DNA of 64,000 nt. It comes from Puniceibacterium sp. IMCC21224. GTDB taxonomy: Bacteria; Pseudomonadota; Alphaproteobacteria; Rhodobacterales; Rhodobacteraceae. Shown here in pieces: positions 18,575 to 28,947 of the stretch. The position numbers and the translations under genes were made by a program. Below the pieces are notes generated by a model. The model was not told the origin of the DNA. It was given only the letters and a program-made list of their open reading frames with translations, and made no database searches. The stretch is from positions 1,798,001 through 1,862,000 of the forward strand of contig NZ_LDPY01000001.1 of assembly GCF_001038505.1 (NCBI RefSeq). The letters are read 5' to 3'. How positions within the stretch are numbered: the stretch's first letter is position 1; the number at the start of each line of letters is the position of its first letter.

Positions 18575-19648
18575 ATGACGCCCGCTGACGGTGCCACCAA
18601 CATGCTGCTCAATTGCGCCGATGCTCGGATCGGCGAGCGGTTGCTGATTGCCTATGAATCCGCCGAACACGGCTACTACGGCGCTGACGCGGTGCCGTGT
18701 GTGGTCGCGGCCGCTGACGCGCTGGGGCTTGATGTGATGACGATGGATGTCGGGTTTTCGCCGCATAGTCCGCAGCTGACGCCAGAGTTGCTCGAGGGGA
18801 TCGGCAGGTCAGACATTGTTGTGTTTCTTGCCCGGCTGGGGGATCAGCTGCGGTTTGCCGAAATGCCAGCAGGCAAACGTGTGGTGGTCAGTTTTGCCCT
18901 TGATGGGGATCACTTTGGCTCTGCCTTTGCCACAACTCATCACAAGGCAATGGTCGCATTGAAAACCCAGGTCACCGCTGCGCTGGAACAGGCACGCGAT
19001 GTACGCGTGACTTGCGCGCTGGGCAGTGATTTTGCCGGGATGCCGAATATGGGGTCCGGGGCAGGTGGCGATACTTCGGTTCGCCGCTTTCCGATGTCGG
19101 TGTTTCAGCCGGTCCCGGCGCATGGATTCAGCGGCAAAGTGGCGCTCTGCGGCTTTCTTACCGGCACCGGTTCGCTGTATTACGACAATTACACACTGGA
19201 ATTCGATGGGCCTGTGCTTGCTGTGATGCGCAATGGCCAGCTTGTGGGATTCGAGGGCGGGGCTAGTGATGTGGCGGCGGCCAATGCCCATTACGACAGA
19301 GTGTCCTCGATGTTCGGAATCGCGCGCAACCATGTGCATTCCTGGCATGCGGGCATCCATCCCGGTTGCGGCTATCTGCAAAACGCGCGGGACAATTTCG
19401 AACGCTGGGGGGGGGCTTCCTTTGGCAACCCGCGCATCCTGCACCTGCATACCTGTGGCACCTATGCCCCGGGCGAGATTTCGTGGAACATGCTGGATCC
19501 AACGATCGAGATTGACGGAGTCCCGGTTTGGGAAGGCGGCGCCTTTCACCCCGAGCGCGTTCCGGGCGGACAGGCGGTGCTCGACCGTTTTCGCTGCGCC
19601 GCCTCGGTGTTCAGCCGTCCGGAGCGACGGATCGGGTTTTGCAACTGA
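18575..19648 (+). CDS. M29 aminopeptidase / NicX-like metalloprotein
   Basis: 357 residues from the ATG preceded by GGAG at 18564-18567. The protein resembles the leucyl aminopeptidase (M29)/2,5-dihydroxypyridine 5,6-dioxygenase group. Candidate metal ligands are His255, His258 and His262 (HVHSWHAGIHPG) and His290/His292 (LHLHTCG); NicX itself uses two His and one Asp. Either a peptidase or a ring-cleaving dioxygenase is possible. Its divergent pairing with LysR and a Rieske oxygenase makes an aromatic or N-heterocycle role attractive. An IS remnant begins only a few bases after its stop. Confidence 0.7.
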   Translation: MTPADGATNMLLNCADARIGERLLIAYESAEHGYYGADAVPCVVAAADALGLDVMTMDVGFSPHSPQLTPELLEGIGRSDIVVFLARLGDQLRFAEMPAGKRVVVSFALDGDHFGSAFATTHHKAMVALKTQVTAALEQARDVRVTCALGSDFAGMPNMGSGAGGDTSVRRFPMSVFQPVPAHGFSGKVALCGFLTGTGSLYYDNYTLEFDGPVLAVMRNGQLVGFEGGASDVAAANAHYDRVSSMFGIARNHVHSWHAGIHPGCGYLQNARDNFERWGGASFGNPRILHLHTCGTYAPGEISWNMLDPTIEIDGVPVWEGGAFHPERVPGGQAVLDRFRCAASVFSRPERRIGFCN

Positions 19649-19651
19649 CGC

Positions 19652-19860
19652 AGGCCCTGTTGCGGCGGTGTTGCAGAACTCTGGAATGAAGGATTCACAG
19701 CGAGCATCCATGGCGTTAGATTGGTGGCATGAGTAAGCCATCACCGCCCCGATACCGCACCACGAACTGGTTCGCCTACGACACTTCGCTGCGCAAGCGC
19801 GGGTCCTTGCTGATCTGGCTGGACAAGGAGATGAGCAGGCTCGCGCTGCATGATGCCCAA
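19652..19860 (+). pseudogene. IS5-family transposase 5' remnant
   Basis: From 19729 a frame reads MSKPSPPRYRTTNW and RKRGSLLIWLDKEM, the characteristic beginning of IS5-group transposases in marine alphaproteobacteria. It loses similarity after about 45 codons. The preceding 75 bp, starting GGCCCTGTTGC near 19653, looks like the left end and leader of such an element. The body and right end are missing, so it is a dead fragment. Confidence 0.7.
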
Positions 19861-19969
19861 GGTGTCCACCGACGCCTTCATTGTGGGCGGGCCTGTCTAC
19901 TGGGACGACTCCGCAGGCGTCGTGACAACCGACGAAGACGAGGTCGCTAAGCTGCCCCCAAAGAAGTAA
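19850..19969 (+). pseudogene. Phage DUF2190-like capsid protein fragment
   Basis: A 39-codon frame (MMPKVSTDAFIVGGPVYWDD, then a VVTTDEDEV stretch) resembles the internal repeat of DUF2190 phage head-decoration proteins, where the pattern A-F-x-x-G-x-x-V-Y-W-D followed by V-T-T is common. It begins where the transposase similarity ends, in another frame. It is far too short to be functional. Confidence 0.4.
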
Positions 19970-19982
19970 TAGGGTTGGATAG

Positions 19983-20105
19983 ATGCCAATGAGTACCAAG
20001 GTCGAGAAGACAGTCGAGGGTACCCTGCGCCAAGTGGCTGTTTCTGCGGGCGTTGGCCCCGACGCCGACCGCTTGATTGTGGGCATCCCCGAAATCTGTT
20101 TCTGA
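19983..20105 (+). CDS. Unrecognised 40-codon frame in mobile-element debris
   Basis: A short open frame beginning MPMSTKVEKTVEGTL and ending in EICF. It is not recognised and has no clear ribosome site. It sits between the DUF2190-like piece and the recombinase remnant, so it is more likely leftover coding sequence from the lost element than a live gene. Confidence 0.2.
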   Translation: MPMSTKVEKTVEGTLRQVAVSAGVGPDADRLIVGIPEICF

Positions 20106-20690
20106 AATCCAAGGGCCAACTTGGATTACTGCCCCTATAATAATGGGTGCGTAAGCAACAGGAAGTCGGTGCCTAGAAGAAAAATCCACGAAGGGATTGA
20201 AGCACTTTTAGAAGAGCTCGTTCCAGGGGAAGTCGGGCTGAAAGTCTTCACAACATTCATAGATGAGGCTGCCCGACGCAGTTCGAAAACGCTTCGAGCG
20301 ACCGAGACAATCTTAGTAAAGAAATCGACGGCATGAAGCAGCAATGCCAAAGGCTTCTAGAAAAAATCGTGATGGAAGACGACGCTGATATCGCTTCCGC
20401 ATTCAAGGGCATGCTCAAGAAAATGCAAATGCAAGTGAAGTTAAAAGAGCTTCAACACCTGAAATTGGTAGAGGAGGTTCAGTCTACCCCTGAATTGTCC
20501 GAACACTCAAATCGTTTCCTGGCAAACCCCTTAAAAATATGGAGAAATGGGGATCTACTGGGTAGGCGAACGATTCTTCGAGCTTGTTTTGCAACTCCCC
20601 CTAGATACGCCTTTGGGCGAGGGTTTCGAACACCAAAACCCACCTTGATTTTCAAGGCGTTAGGTGACGCAAAGGAGGGCGAGTTAGTTT
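20106..20690 (+). pseudogene. Serine recombinase C-terminal remnant, frameshifted
   Basis: The first part (to about 20285) reads NGCVSNRKSVPRRKIHEG and EALLEELVPGE, matching the zinc-ribbon/linker region of large serine recombinases. The match continues in a second frame after a shift near 20280-20290, through the coiled coil (QQCQRLLEKIV) to FLANPLKIW, RRTILRACF and GFRTPKPTLIFKALGD, the typical C terminus. The catalytic and recombinase domains are absent. Lower G+C than neighbours and position at a tRNA 3' end point to decay of an integrated element. Confidence 0.8.
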
Positions 20691-20780
20691 TGGCGGAGAG
20701 ACAGGGATTCGAACCCTGGGAACCCGTGAAGGCTCAACGGTTTTCGAGACCGCCCCATTCGACCACTCTGGCACCTCTCC
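20691..20780 (-). tRNA. tRNA-Ser (anticodon CGA)
   Basis: 90 nt including an encoded CCA. The acceptor arm GGAGAGG pairs with TCTCTCC, the discriminator is G, and the T-loop is GGTTCGAATCC. The anticodon loop CTCGAAA gives CGA, reading UCG codons. A long variable arm, as expected for serine, lies between the anticodon and T arms. Its 3' end faces the mobile-element debris, the usual side for island insertion. Confidence 0.95.
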
Positions 20781-20958
20781 GCAGGGTCTGGTGGGTGCGT
20801 TTAGCTTTATGCTGGCGGCAGCGCAACAGGGAAAATCAGCGTCGCGGGAAAATTCGCATGCGAATGCTGAGGGGAGGTGGGTTAGCCACTAGTGTGGCTT
20901 GGAAATTCGATCCGTACAGCATATCTCGGAGGGGCTGGTTGCAAAAGGATGGTATGCC

Positions 20959-21771
20959 ATGATCGCTCGTCTTGTTTCTGTCGTGTTACTTGCGGTCTGT
21001 TCCGGTCCTGTGTGGGCATCTGACGCGTCGGACGAGCTGCTGCGCGCGCTTGGGATTGATGAAATCATTGATGTCATGCGCGACGAAGGCCTCGACTATG
21101 GTGCGGAAATGGCTTTGGATTTTCTTCCTGGCGGTGCGACGCAAGCCTGGAGCGAGATTGTATCGCAGCTCTACAATACGGATTCGATGTATCAGACGGT
21201 CCGCGAAGGATTCGCGGACGGACTCGAGGGCTCGGATCTGACCCCGTTGATCGCGTTCTTCAAAGCCGAGGAGGGTCAAAGGATCGTCGCGCTTGAGGTG
21301 AGCGCCCGACGGGCCATGATTGACGGCGATGTGGAGGAGGCTGCGCGCGACGTGTTTCGCGATCTTGACGGCACAGACAATCCGCAAGTTGCGCGGGTCG
21401 AACCGTTTGTCGCTGCCAACGATTTGATTGAGGCGAATGTCGCAGGTGCGATGAACGCCAGCTACAAATTTTATTCCGGTCTGGTGGATGGCGGCGCGCT
21501 TGAGCTTTCGGAAGACGAGATTTTTGCTGATGTCTGGTCGCAGGAAGAAGAGACCCGCGCAGATACGCGCGAATGGCTCTATGGGTTTCTGATGCTGGCT
21601 TATGGACCATTGGAGGACGAGGTTGTGGACTCGTATGTGGCGCTATCGTCGACGCCAGAAGGCAAGGCGATGAACCGGGCGCTGTTTGCCGGATTCAATA
21701 CGATGTACGACGACTTGTCGTATGCATTGGGGCTGGCTGCGGCGCATCAGATGCGGGGCGAAGATTTATAG
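20959..21771 (+). CDS. Exported DUF2059 family protein
   Basis: 270 residues with an N-terminal signal peptide (hydrophobic core, cleavage after PVWA). The rest is helical and acidic; the DUF2059-type region with FADGLEGSDLTPLIAFF lies around residues 75-120, and a related helical segment is near the C terminus. AAGGA lies about 10 bases upstream of the start. No enzymatic motif is seen and function is unknown. It is followed by the rplU promoter, so is probably monocistronic. Confidence 0.75.
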   Translation: MIARLVSVVLLAVCSGPVWASDASDELLRALGIDEIIDVMRDEGLDYGAEMALDFLPGGATQAWSEIVSQLYNTDSMYQTVREGFADGLEGSDLTPLIAFFKAEEGQRIVALEVSARRAMIDGDVEEAARDVFRDLDGTDNPQVARVEPFVAANDLIEANVAGAMNASYKFYSGLVDGGALELSEDEIFADVWSQEEETRADTREWLYGFLMLAYGPLEDEVVDSYVALSSTPEGKAMNRALFAGFNTMYDDLSYALGLAAAHQMRGEDL

Positions 21772-21805
21772 ACCCGCAGGCGTGGCCTTTTGCCGCCACC
21801 CACGC

Positions 21806-21834
21806 TTGACAAATCGGGCGCGGGGCAACATAAG
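21806..21834 (+). promoter_or_regulatory. Likely sigma-70 promoter for rplU-rpmA
   Basis: TTGACA, 17-bp spacer, CATAAG, about 150 bp before the rplU start. The -35 box is perfect and the -10 matches TATAAT at four of six positions. The leader between promoter and gene has no obvious riboswitch or L21-type attenuator by eye. Confidence 0.6.
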
Positions 21835-21982
21835 CGCGGCTCGCATCCCGATCCATCGACTTTGGGGTGTTTTCACGTTTGTTCATACGCCCTGAGATGG
21901 GGCGCGCAGTTCGAGGCGGCACGTGCCAGAAACATCCGGGCGACCGGACGGCCAGAGGACGCGGCAGAAAAGGAAATGACGC

Positions 21983-22609
21983 ATGTTTGCGGTGATGAAG
22001 ACCGGCGGCAAGCAATACAAGGTTCAGTCGGGCGATACGCTTCGGGTGGAACGGCTTGCAGCTGATGCTGGTGAAAAGATCCAGTTCAACGATATTCTGA
22101 TGCTTGGCGGCGACACCACTGTCGTCGGCGCGCCCTTTGTAATGGGTGCTGCTGTGCAGGCCGAAGTGATCGATCAAGTCAAAGGTGACAAGGTCATTCA
22201 TTTTGTGAAACGCCGCCGTAAGCATGGTTCGCAGCGGACCAAAGGCCACCGCCAAAAGCTGACACTGGTGCGTGTGACTGACATTCTCGCCGAAGGCGGT
22301 GACGCATCGGGTGTGAAGGCTGCGATCGGGTCGGGTTCTGTCTCTGGTGTGGCTGTTGCGTCTGCCACCCCGGCGGCGACTGCCCCCAAGGCCGCTCCGG
22401 CGACTGTTGGTGGCGACGATCTCAAGGTGCTGTCCGGCGTTGGCCCCGCGCTTGAGAAAAAGCTGCATGATGCAGGCGTGACCACCTACGCCCAAATCGC
22501 TGCCTGGACCGAAGCAGATGTCGAATCGTTTGGCGAGCTGCTGTCCTTCAAGGGCCGGATCGAGCGCGAAGGCTGGATCGAACAGGCCAAAAACCTGACA
22601 TCGAACTAA
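21983..22609 (+). CDS. rplU: 50S ribosomal protein L21 with C-terminal extension
   Basis: Residues 1-103 are a normal L21 (MFAVMKTGGKQYKVQSGD; KRRRKHGSQRTKGHRQ). This is followed by an Ala/Pro-rich linker (about 120-142) and a second helical domain at 145-205 with a helix-hairpin-helix-like LKVLSGVGPALEKKL. Such long L21 proteins occur in Rhodobacteraceae; the role of the tail is not known, but the fold is the kind that binds nucleic acid. It is followed 12 bp later by rpmA. Confidence 0.96.
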   Translation: MFAVMKTGGKQYKVQSGDTLRVERLAADAGEKIQFNDILMLGGDTTVVGAPFVMGAAVQAEVIDQVKGDKVIHFVKRRRKHGSQRTKGHRQKLTLVRVTDILAEGGDASGVKAAIGSGSVSGVAVASATPAATAPKAAPATVGGDDLKVLSGVGPALEKKLHDAGVTTYAQIAAWTEADVESFGELLSFKGRIEREGWIEQAKNLTSN

Positions 22610-22621
22610 GGAGACTGACCC

Positions 22622-22891
22622 ATGGCACATAAAAAAGCAGGCGGTAGCTCCCGCAACGGTCGCGACTCGGCGGGACGTCGTCTTGGCGTAAAGCTGTACG
22701 GCGGCCAGTCGGCGATTGCCGGCAACATCATCGTGCGCCAGCGCGGCACCAAGTTTTGGCCGGGCGAGGGCGTTGGCCTGGGCAAGGATCACACCATCTT
22801 TGCCAAGACCGAGGGCGCTGTGACCTTTCACAAGGGCCTCAAGGGCCGCACCTTTATTTCGGTTCTGCCAGTGGCGGAGGCCGCTGAATAA
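22622..22891 (+). CDS. rpmA: 50S ribosomal protein L27
   Basis: 89-residue L27, a large-subunit protein near the peptidyl transferase centre. It begins [16 protein letters not shown] with the conserved basic N terminus and contains [14 protein letters not shown]. Co-transcribed with rplU and preceded by AGGAGA. A strong terminator follows about 30 bp after the stop. Confidence 0.98.
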   Translation: MAHKKAGGSSRNGRDSAGRRLGVKLYGGQSAIAGNIIVRQRGTKFWPGEGVGLGKDHTIFAKTEGAVTFHKGLKGRTFISVLPVAEAAE

Positions 22892-22917
22892 GCCGACCTC
22901 AGGGTATTTGAACTTCG

Positions 22918-22951
22918 GGGGATCGGTGATAGCCGGTCCCCTTTGCTTTTT
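22918..22951 (+). terminator. Rho-independent terminator after rpmA
   Basis: Nine-pair stem GGGGATCGG/CCGGTCCCC (one T-G pair) with a six-base loop, followed by TTTGCTTTTT. Correctly placed to end the rplU-rpmA transcript. Confidence 0.85.
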
Positions 22952-23104
22952 CCGGTGGCGATGGCCATCTGTAACGAAACTCTCAGATTTCACGGATATA
23001 GCCGCGATAGGGGCGCGGAGGCCGCGCAGGCGGGCCCTTTTCAAACGCACCACGGGATCTTGTACGCGCGGACAGATGATCCACGCATCTGGAGGAGATG
23101 GACT

Positions 23105-23644
23105 ATGGGATTGGATCACGCTGCTTTGCAAAGCACGGTTGAAACCGAGCGTTTCGATTTGCGGCCGCTGCGCCGGTCGGACATGGGGCTGATCGCGCAT
23201 TACACTGGGGATGTGCGTGTCGCCAGGATGACCACCAGCATCCCGCATCCGCTGCCACCGGGCAGTACCGAAGCATTTGTATCCCGTGCAGTGACCCCCG
23301 ACCGGACCGAAGATATCTGGGCCATGGACGGGACCAAGGCGGAGGGACCCGAGGTGATGGGGTTGATTTCGCTTGAACGGCTGGATCGGGATCAGTCCGA
23401 AGTGGGCTATTGGGTCGCGCCGGGTTTCTGGAACACCGGCCTTGCATCGGATGCTGTTCGCGCGCTGGTCGAGGCAAATCCATTGGGCAGCGCCACCATG
23501 TTTGCCAGCGTATTTCAGGACAATCAGGCATCTGCGCGGGTGCTGACGAACTGCGGCTTTGAATATATCGGCGATGCCGAGGCGTTCTCGGTCGCGCGCA
23601 ATTCCAAGGTCGCGACTTGGACCTATCTCAAGCGGCTGAAATAG
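23105..23644 (+). CDS. GNAT family N-acetyltransferase, RimJ/RimL type
   Basis: 179 residues from the ATG after a strong GGAGGAG ribosome site. Shows the RimL-like pattern: TERFDLRPLRRSDM at the start, EVGYWVAPGFWNTGLASDA (acetyl-CoA binding region) and ASARVLTNCGFEYIG near the end. It probably transfers an acetyl group from acetyl-CoA to a protein N terminus or small amine. A GNAT gene between rpmA and obgE is common in this family of bacteria. Confidence 0.88.
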   Translation: MGLDHAALQSTVETERFDLRPLRRSDMGLIAHYTGDVRVARMTTSIPHPLPPGSTEAFVSRAVTPDRTEDIWAMDGTKAEGPEVMGLISLERLDRDQSEVGYWVAPGFWNTGLASDAVRALVEANPLGSATMFASVFQDNQASARVLTNCGFEYIGDAEAFSVARNSKVATWTYLKRLK

Positions 23645-23761
23645 CGCGTGGGGCAGGGCGGAAACGCTGTGCCCCTCCGGCGGCCAACGGGGAACGACCG
23701 AACATCGGTGCAGGGCGCATGCCCGGACTTGAGCCTGCACCCAATACGCTTTATCGCCTGA

Positions 23762-25920
<2,159 letters not shown>

Positions 25921-25977
25921 CCGCACTTCTTCTCTTTCTAAATACGCAGATCCGACCGCAGAAAAAGGCACTGACTC

Positions 25978-27243
25978 ATGCAGGACCATAGCGACATTCC
26001 CACTCTGATGGCCGACATTGGCACCCGCGCGCGCGTGGCTTCCAGCCAGCTGGCCAATGCGTCGCCAACGGCCAAAACACAGGCGCTGATGGCTGCCGCT
26101 GACGCCGTTTGGGCCGCGCGGGAAACAATCATCGCCGCCAACGAGAAAGACATGGCGTTCGGTCGCGACAAGGGATTGTCCGATGCGATGATGGATCGGC
26201 TGTTGCTGACCGAAGCGCGGATTCAATCCATGGTTGACGGGCTGCGCGCCATCGCCGGACAAGAGGACCCGATTGGCACGGTGATGACAGAATGGGACCG
26301 TCCCACCGGTCTGCATATCCAACGGGTGCGCACTCCGCTGGGTGTCATCGGCATTATCTACGAAAGTCGGCCCAACGTGACGGCGGATGCCGGGGCGCTC
26401 TGCCTGAAATCCGGCAACGCGGCAATCTTGCGCGGCGGCTCCGAAAGCTTTTATTCCGCAACCGCCATTCACGCCTGCCTGGTTGCCGGGTTGCGCGCAG
26501 CGGGTCTGCCCGAGGACGCGATTCAACTGATCCCCACACGCGACCGCGCCGCCGTATCTGAGCTTTTGACAATGACCGGGACTGTCGATGTGATCGTACC
26601 GCGCGGCGGCAAGGGACTGGTCGGACTGGTTCAGCGCGAGGCAAGGGTGCCGGTGTTTGCCCATCTCGAAGGGATCGTTCACATTTATGTCGACGCCAAC
26701 GCAGATCCGGTCAAGGCGCTGAACGTGGTTCTGAACGCCAAGACGCGGCGCACCGGAATTTGTGGTGCCGCGGAATGCCTGCTGATTCACCGCGACGTGG
26801 TGGACACGATTGGGCAGGGGCTGATCCGGGCCTTGCTGGACGCCGGAGTCGAGGTGCGCGCCGACGAGACGCTCCAGGCCATTCCCGGCACCGTCGCCGC
26901 GACCCAAGCGGACTGGGGCACAGAATTCCTTGATATGGTGATTGCAGCCCGTGTGGTGCCGGATATCGACGCGGCGATCGCTCATATCCGTACTTACGGA
27001 TCTAGCCATACGGAATGTATCCTGACCGAGGATGATGCCGCCGCCGGCCAGTTCTTTGACCAGCTGGACAGTGCGATCCTGATGCGCAACGTTTCGACCC
27101 AATTCGCCGACGGTGGTGAATTTGGAATGGGGGCCGAGATTGGTATCGCGACGGGCAAGTTACATGCGCGTGGCCCGGTCGGAGCCGAACAGCTGACCAG
27201 CTTTAAGTACCTCGTTACCGGCGACGGCGCGATTCGGTCCTGA
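25978..27243 (+). CDS. proA: Glutamate-5-semialdehyde dehydrogenase
   Basis: Second enzyme of proline synthesis: NADPH-dependent reduction of gamma-glutamyl phosphate to the semialdehyde. 421 residues, with the catalytic Cys262 in [13 protein letters not shown], the [11 protein letters not shown] segment and [12 protein letters not shown]. It is the last gene of the obgE-proB-proA group and converges with chpT 18 bp later. Confidence 0.98.
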   Translation: MQDHSDIPTLMADIGTRARVASSQLANASPTAKTQALMAAADAVWAARETIIAANEKDMAFGRDKGLSDAMMDRLLLTEARIQSMVDGLRAIAGQEDPIGTVMTEWDRPTGLHIQRVRTPLGVIGIIYESRPNVTADAGALCLKSGNAAILRGGSESFYSATAIHACLVAGLRAAGLPEDAIQLIPTRDRAAVSELLTMTGTVDVIVPRGGKGLVGLVQREARVPVFAHLEGIVHIYVDANADPVKALNVVLNAKTRRTGICGAAECLLIHRDVVDTIGQGLIRALLDAGVEVRADETLQAIPGTVAATQADWGTEFLDMVIAARVVPDIDAAIAHIRTYGSSHTECILTEDDAAAGQFFDQLDSAILMRNVSTQFADGGEFGMGAEIGIATGKLHARGPVGAEQLTSFKYLVTGDGAIRS

Positions 27244-27261
27244 CGCCCGCCGCTGGGGCGA

Positions 27262-27864
27262 TCAAACCACGACCAGTAGCCTGTCATCCTCGGGGTGGCA
27301 GGCAAGCGTTCTCTCGGTATCTCGTAGCAACACCCGCAGCAGCGCAAATTGCACCATCGCAGGCGAAATCTCGACATCCTCGGCGTTGTCGGTCAGCACC
27401 GACCAAAGCTCGGGTTGGATGGTCAGGCGTGGCGATGTGCCCTCAATCCGAAAGCGCCCATCGGACCAGTGTACAACCACCGACCCACCGCGCGGCATTG
27501 TGGATTCGATACACATCAGCACCAAAAAGGCGAGTTGCACTTCGTGTCTGGGCAGATCCCCAGTCACCTGCCAGTCCGTTTTCACGCGCGACCCGGCGTC
27601 TAGATCGCGCAGCACCGCCAACACCTCGCGCTGGCTGATCCGCTGTGCATCGCCAGCGCTGCCAAAGGCGATGCGAAAGAAACGAATCCGTGCGGCGGCG
27701 CTGACACAGCTGTCATTGATCAGCTGCATTTCCGGGCTGGTGCTGTCGGTTCCGCCCATCGACATTAATTCCAGCCCGTTGCTTATAGCGCCGATCGGGC
27801 TGATCAGATCGTGACAGATGCGTGACCCTATCAAAGCGGCGAGGTCGGTAGTATCTTTGGGCAT
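27262..27864 (-). CDS. chpT: Histidine phosphotransferase ChpT
   Basis: 200 residues from an ATG with GGAG six bases upstream. It passes phosphate from the hybrid kinase CckA to CtrA and CpdR. In Rhodobacteraceae this relay controls motility, gene transfer agents and related traits. The dimerisation/phosphotransfer helix SRICHDLISPIGAISNGLEL carries the phospho-accepting His18. The rest is a degenerate ATPase-like fold with no ATP-binding boxes, as expected. The opposite-strand DUF3553 gene starts 27 bp away. Confidence 0.9.
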   Translation of the reverse strand: MPKDTTDLAALIGSRICHDLISPIGAISNGLELMSMGGTDSTSPEMQLINDSCVSAAARIRFFRIAFGSAGDAQRISQREVLAVLRDLDAGSRVKTDWQVTGDLPRHEVQLAFLVLMCIESTMPRGGSVVVHWSDGRFRIEGTSPRLTIQPELWSVLTDNAEDVEISPAMVQFALLRVLLRDTERTLACHPEDDRLLVVV

Positions 27865-27891
27865 GAATTGCTCCGAAACGAGGAGGTGTGG

Positions 27892-28080
27892 ATGAACGCG
27901 CTGAATGCAATACTGGAACCGGGCATGCTGGTCACGCATCCCGATCAGCCTGACTGGGGAACCGGGCAGGTGCAATCAAACATCGGGGACAGGATTACGG
28001 TGAATTTCCGCGAAGAGGGCAAGGTTGTTATAGATGGTTCCCGTATCACGTTGCTGCCCTTCTTTGAAGCACCAGACTAG
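27892..28080 (+). CDS. DUF3553 small protein
   Basis: 62 residues from an ATG five bases after a perfect AGGAGG. The body (LEPGMLVTHPDQPDWGTGQ, then INV/TVNFREEGKVVID) is the DUF3553 beta-barrel-like fold, related to CarD/Tudor-type small domains and also found fused to UvrD helicases. Function is unknown. It is divergent from chpT. Confidence 0.8.
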   Translation: MNALNAILEPGMLVTHPDQPDWGTGQVQSNIGDRITVNFREEGKVVIDGSRITLLPFFEAPD

Positions 28081-28185
28081 GGTGCGATAGTTTACGACAG
28101 GTTAATCTCCGGCATCGCGCAGCGGTTGCCAACCCTGTTGTCCCGGCCTAGACACCCCGTGATGACGTTCGTCTGGGAGCCGATC

Positions 28186-28947
28186 ATGGTAGCCACCTCG
28201 CCCGAATTTACCGTTCGGCTGGCACGGTCCGCCGCGGATCTGCGCGCGGCGCAGCGGTTACGCTACGAGGTATTTGTAGCCGAGCTGGGCGGCGGCGGCG
28301 CGATGGTCGACCACGACGCCCGCCTCGAGCAGGACCGGTTCGACCCGTTCTTTGATCATCTCATTTTATGCGACGCCGCGCGACCCGGTGAGGTTATCGG
28401 CGTTTATCGTGTTCTGCGCAGCGATCAGGCTGCCGCGGCCGGTCAGTTCTACTCGGAAGATGAATACGACCTGGCCCCGCTGCAAAACACCGGGCGCACG
28501 CTGCTGGAATTGGGGCGATCCTGTTTGCATCCAGACTATCGCGGTGGATCCGCGATGGTCCATCTGTGGCAGGCGCTTGCCCGGTATGTCGATGAGCACG
28601 GTATCGAAATCCTGTTTGGCGTCGCCAGCTTTCACGGCACCGATGTCGAGGCGCTTGCGCATCCCTTGTCGTATCTTCATGCGCGCCACCTTGCACCGGA
28701 CGAGTTGCGGGTTCGCGCGCGGGCGTACCAACCGATGGATCTGTTGCCCCCGGACGAGATTGACCGCAAACGTGCGGTGATCGAAACGCCGGCCTTGATC
28801 AAGGCCTATTTGCGGCTGGGCGGGTGCGTTGGGGATGGTGCGTTTGTGGACCATGCCTTTCACACCACCGATGTCTGTCTGGTGATGGATACAGCGCGGA
28901 TGAATGACCGTCAAAAGGGCCTGTATCAGCGCGATGCGGCGAAATGA
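28186..28947 (+). CDS. olsB: L-ornithine N-alpha-acyltransferase
   Basis: First step of ornithine lipid synthesis: moves a 3-hydroxyacyl chain from ACP to the alpha-amino group of ornithine. The start at 28186 has GGAG seven bases upstream, giving 253 residues. GNAT/PlsC-like hemolysin-family features: LRYEVFVAELGG, YRVLRSD, LELGRSCLHPDYRGG and GVASFHGTD. The stop overlaps olsA by 4 bp, which strongly supports the pair. Confidence 0.9.
   Translation: MVATSPEFTVRLARSAADLRAAQRLRYEVFVAELGGGGAMVDHDARLEQDRFDPFFDHLILCDAARPGEVIGVYRVLRSDQAAAAGQFYSEDEYDLAPLQNTGRTLLELGRSCLHPDYRGGSAMVHLWQALARYVDEHGIEILFGVASFHGTDVEALAHPLSYLHARHLAPDELRVRARAYQPMDLLPPDEIDRKRAVIETPALIKAYLRLGGCVGDGAFVDHAFHTTDVCLVMDTARMNDRQKGLYQRDAAK

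Noticed and set aside
18809..20119. 436-codon minus frame across the NicX-like gene and IS remnant
   Set aside because: Antisense to a gene with a good ribosome site; crosses a clear mobile-element junction, so cannot be ancestral.
20610..20640. Partial tRNA-Ser 3' end as an attachment repeat
   Set aside because: A TTCGAAC-like string occurs near 20624 but does not extend to match the tRNA T-arm; not a credible att copy.
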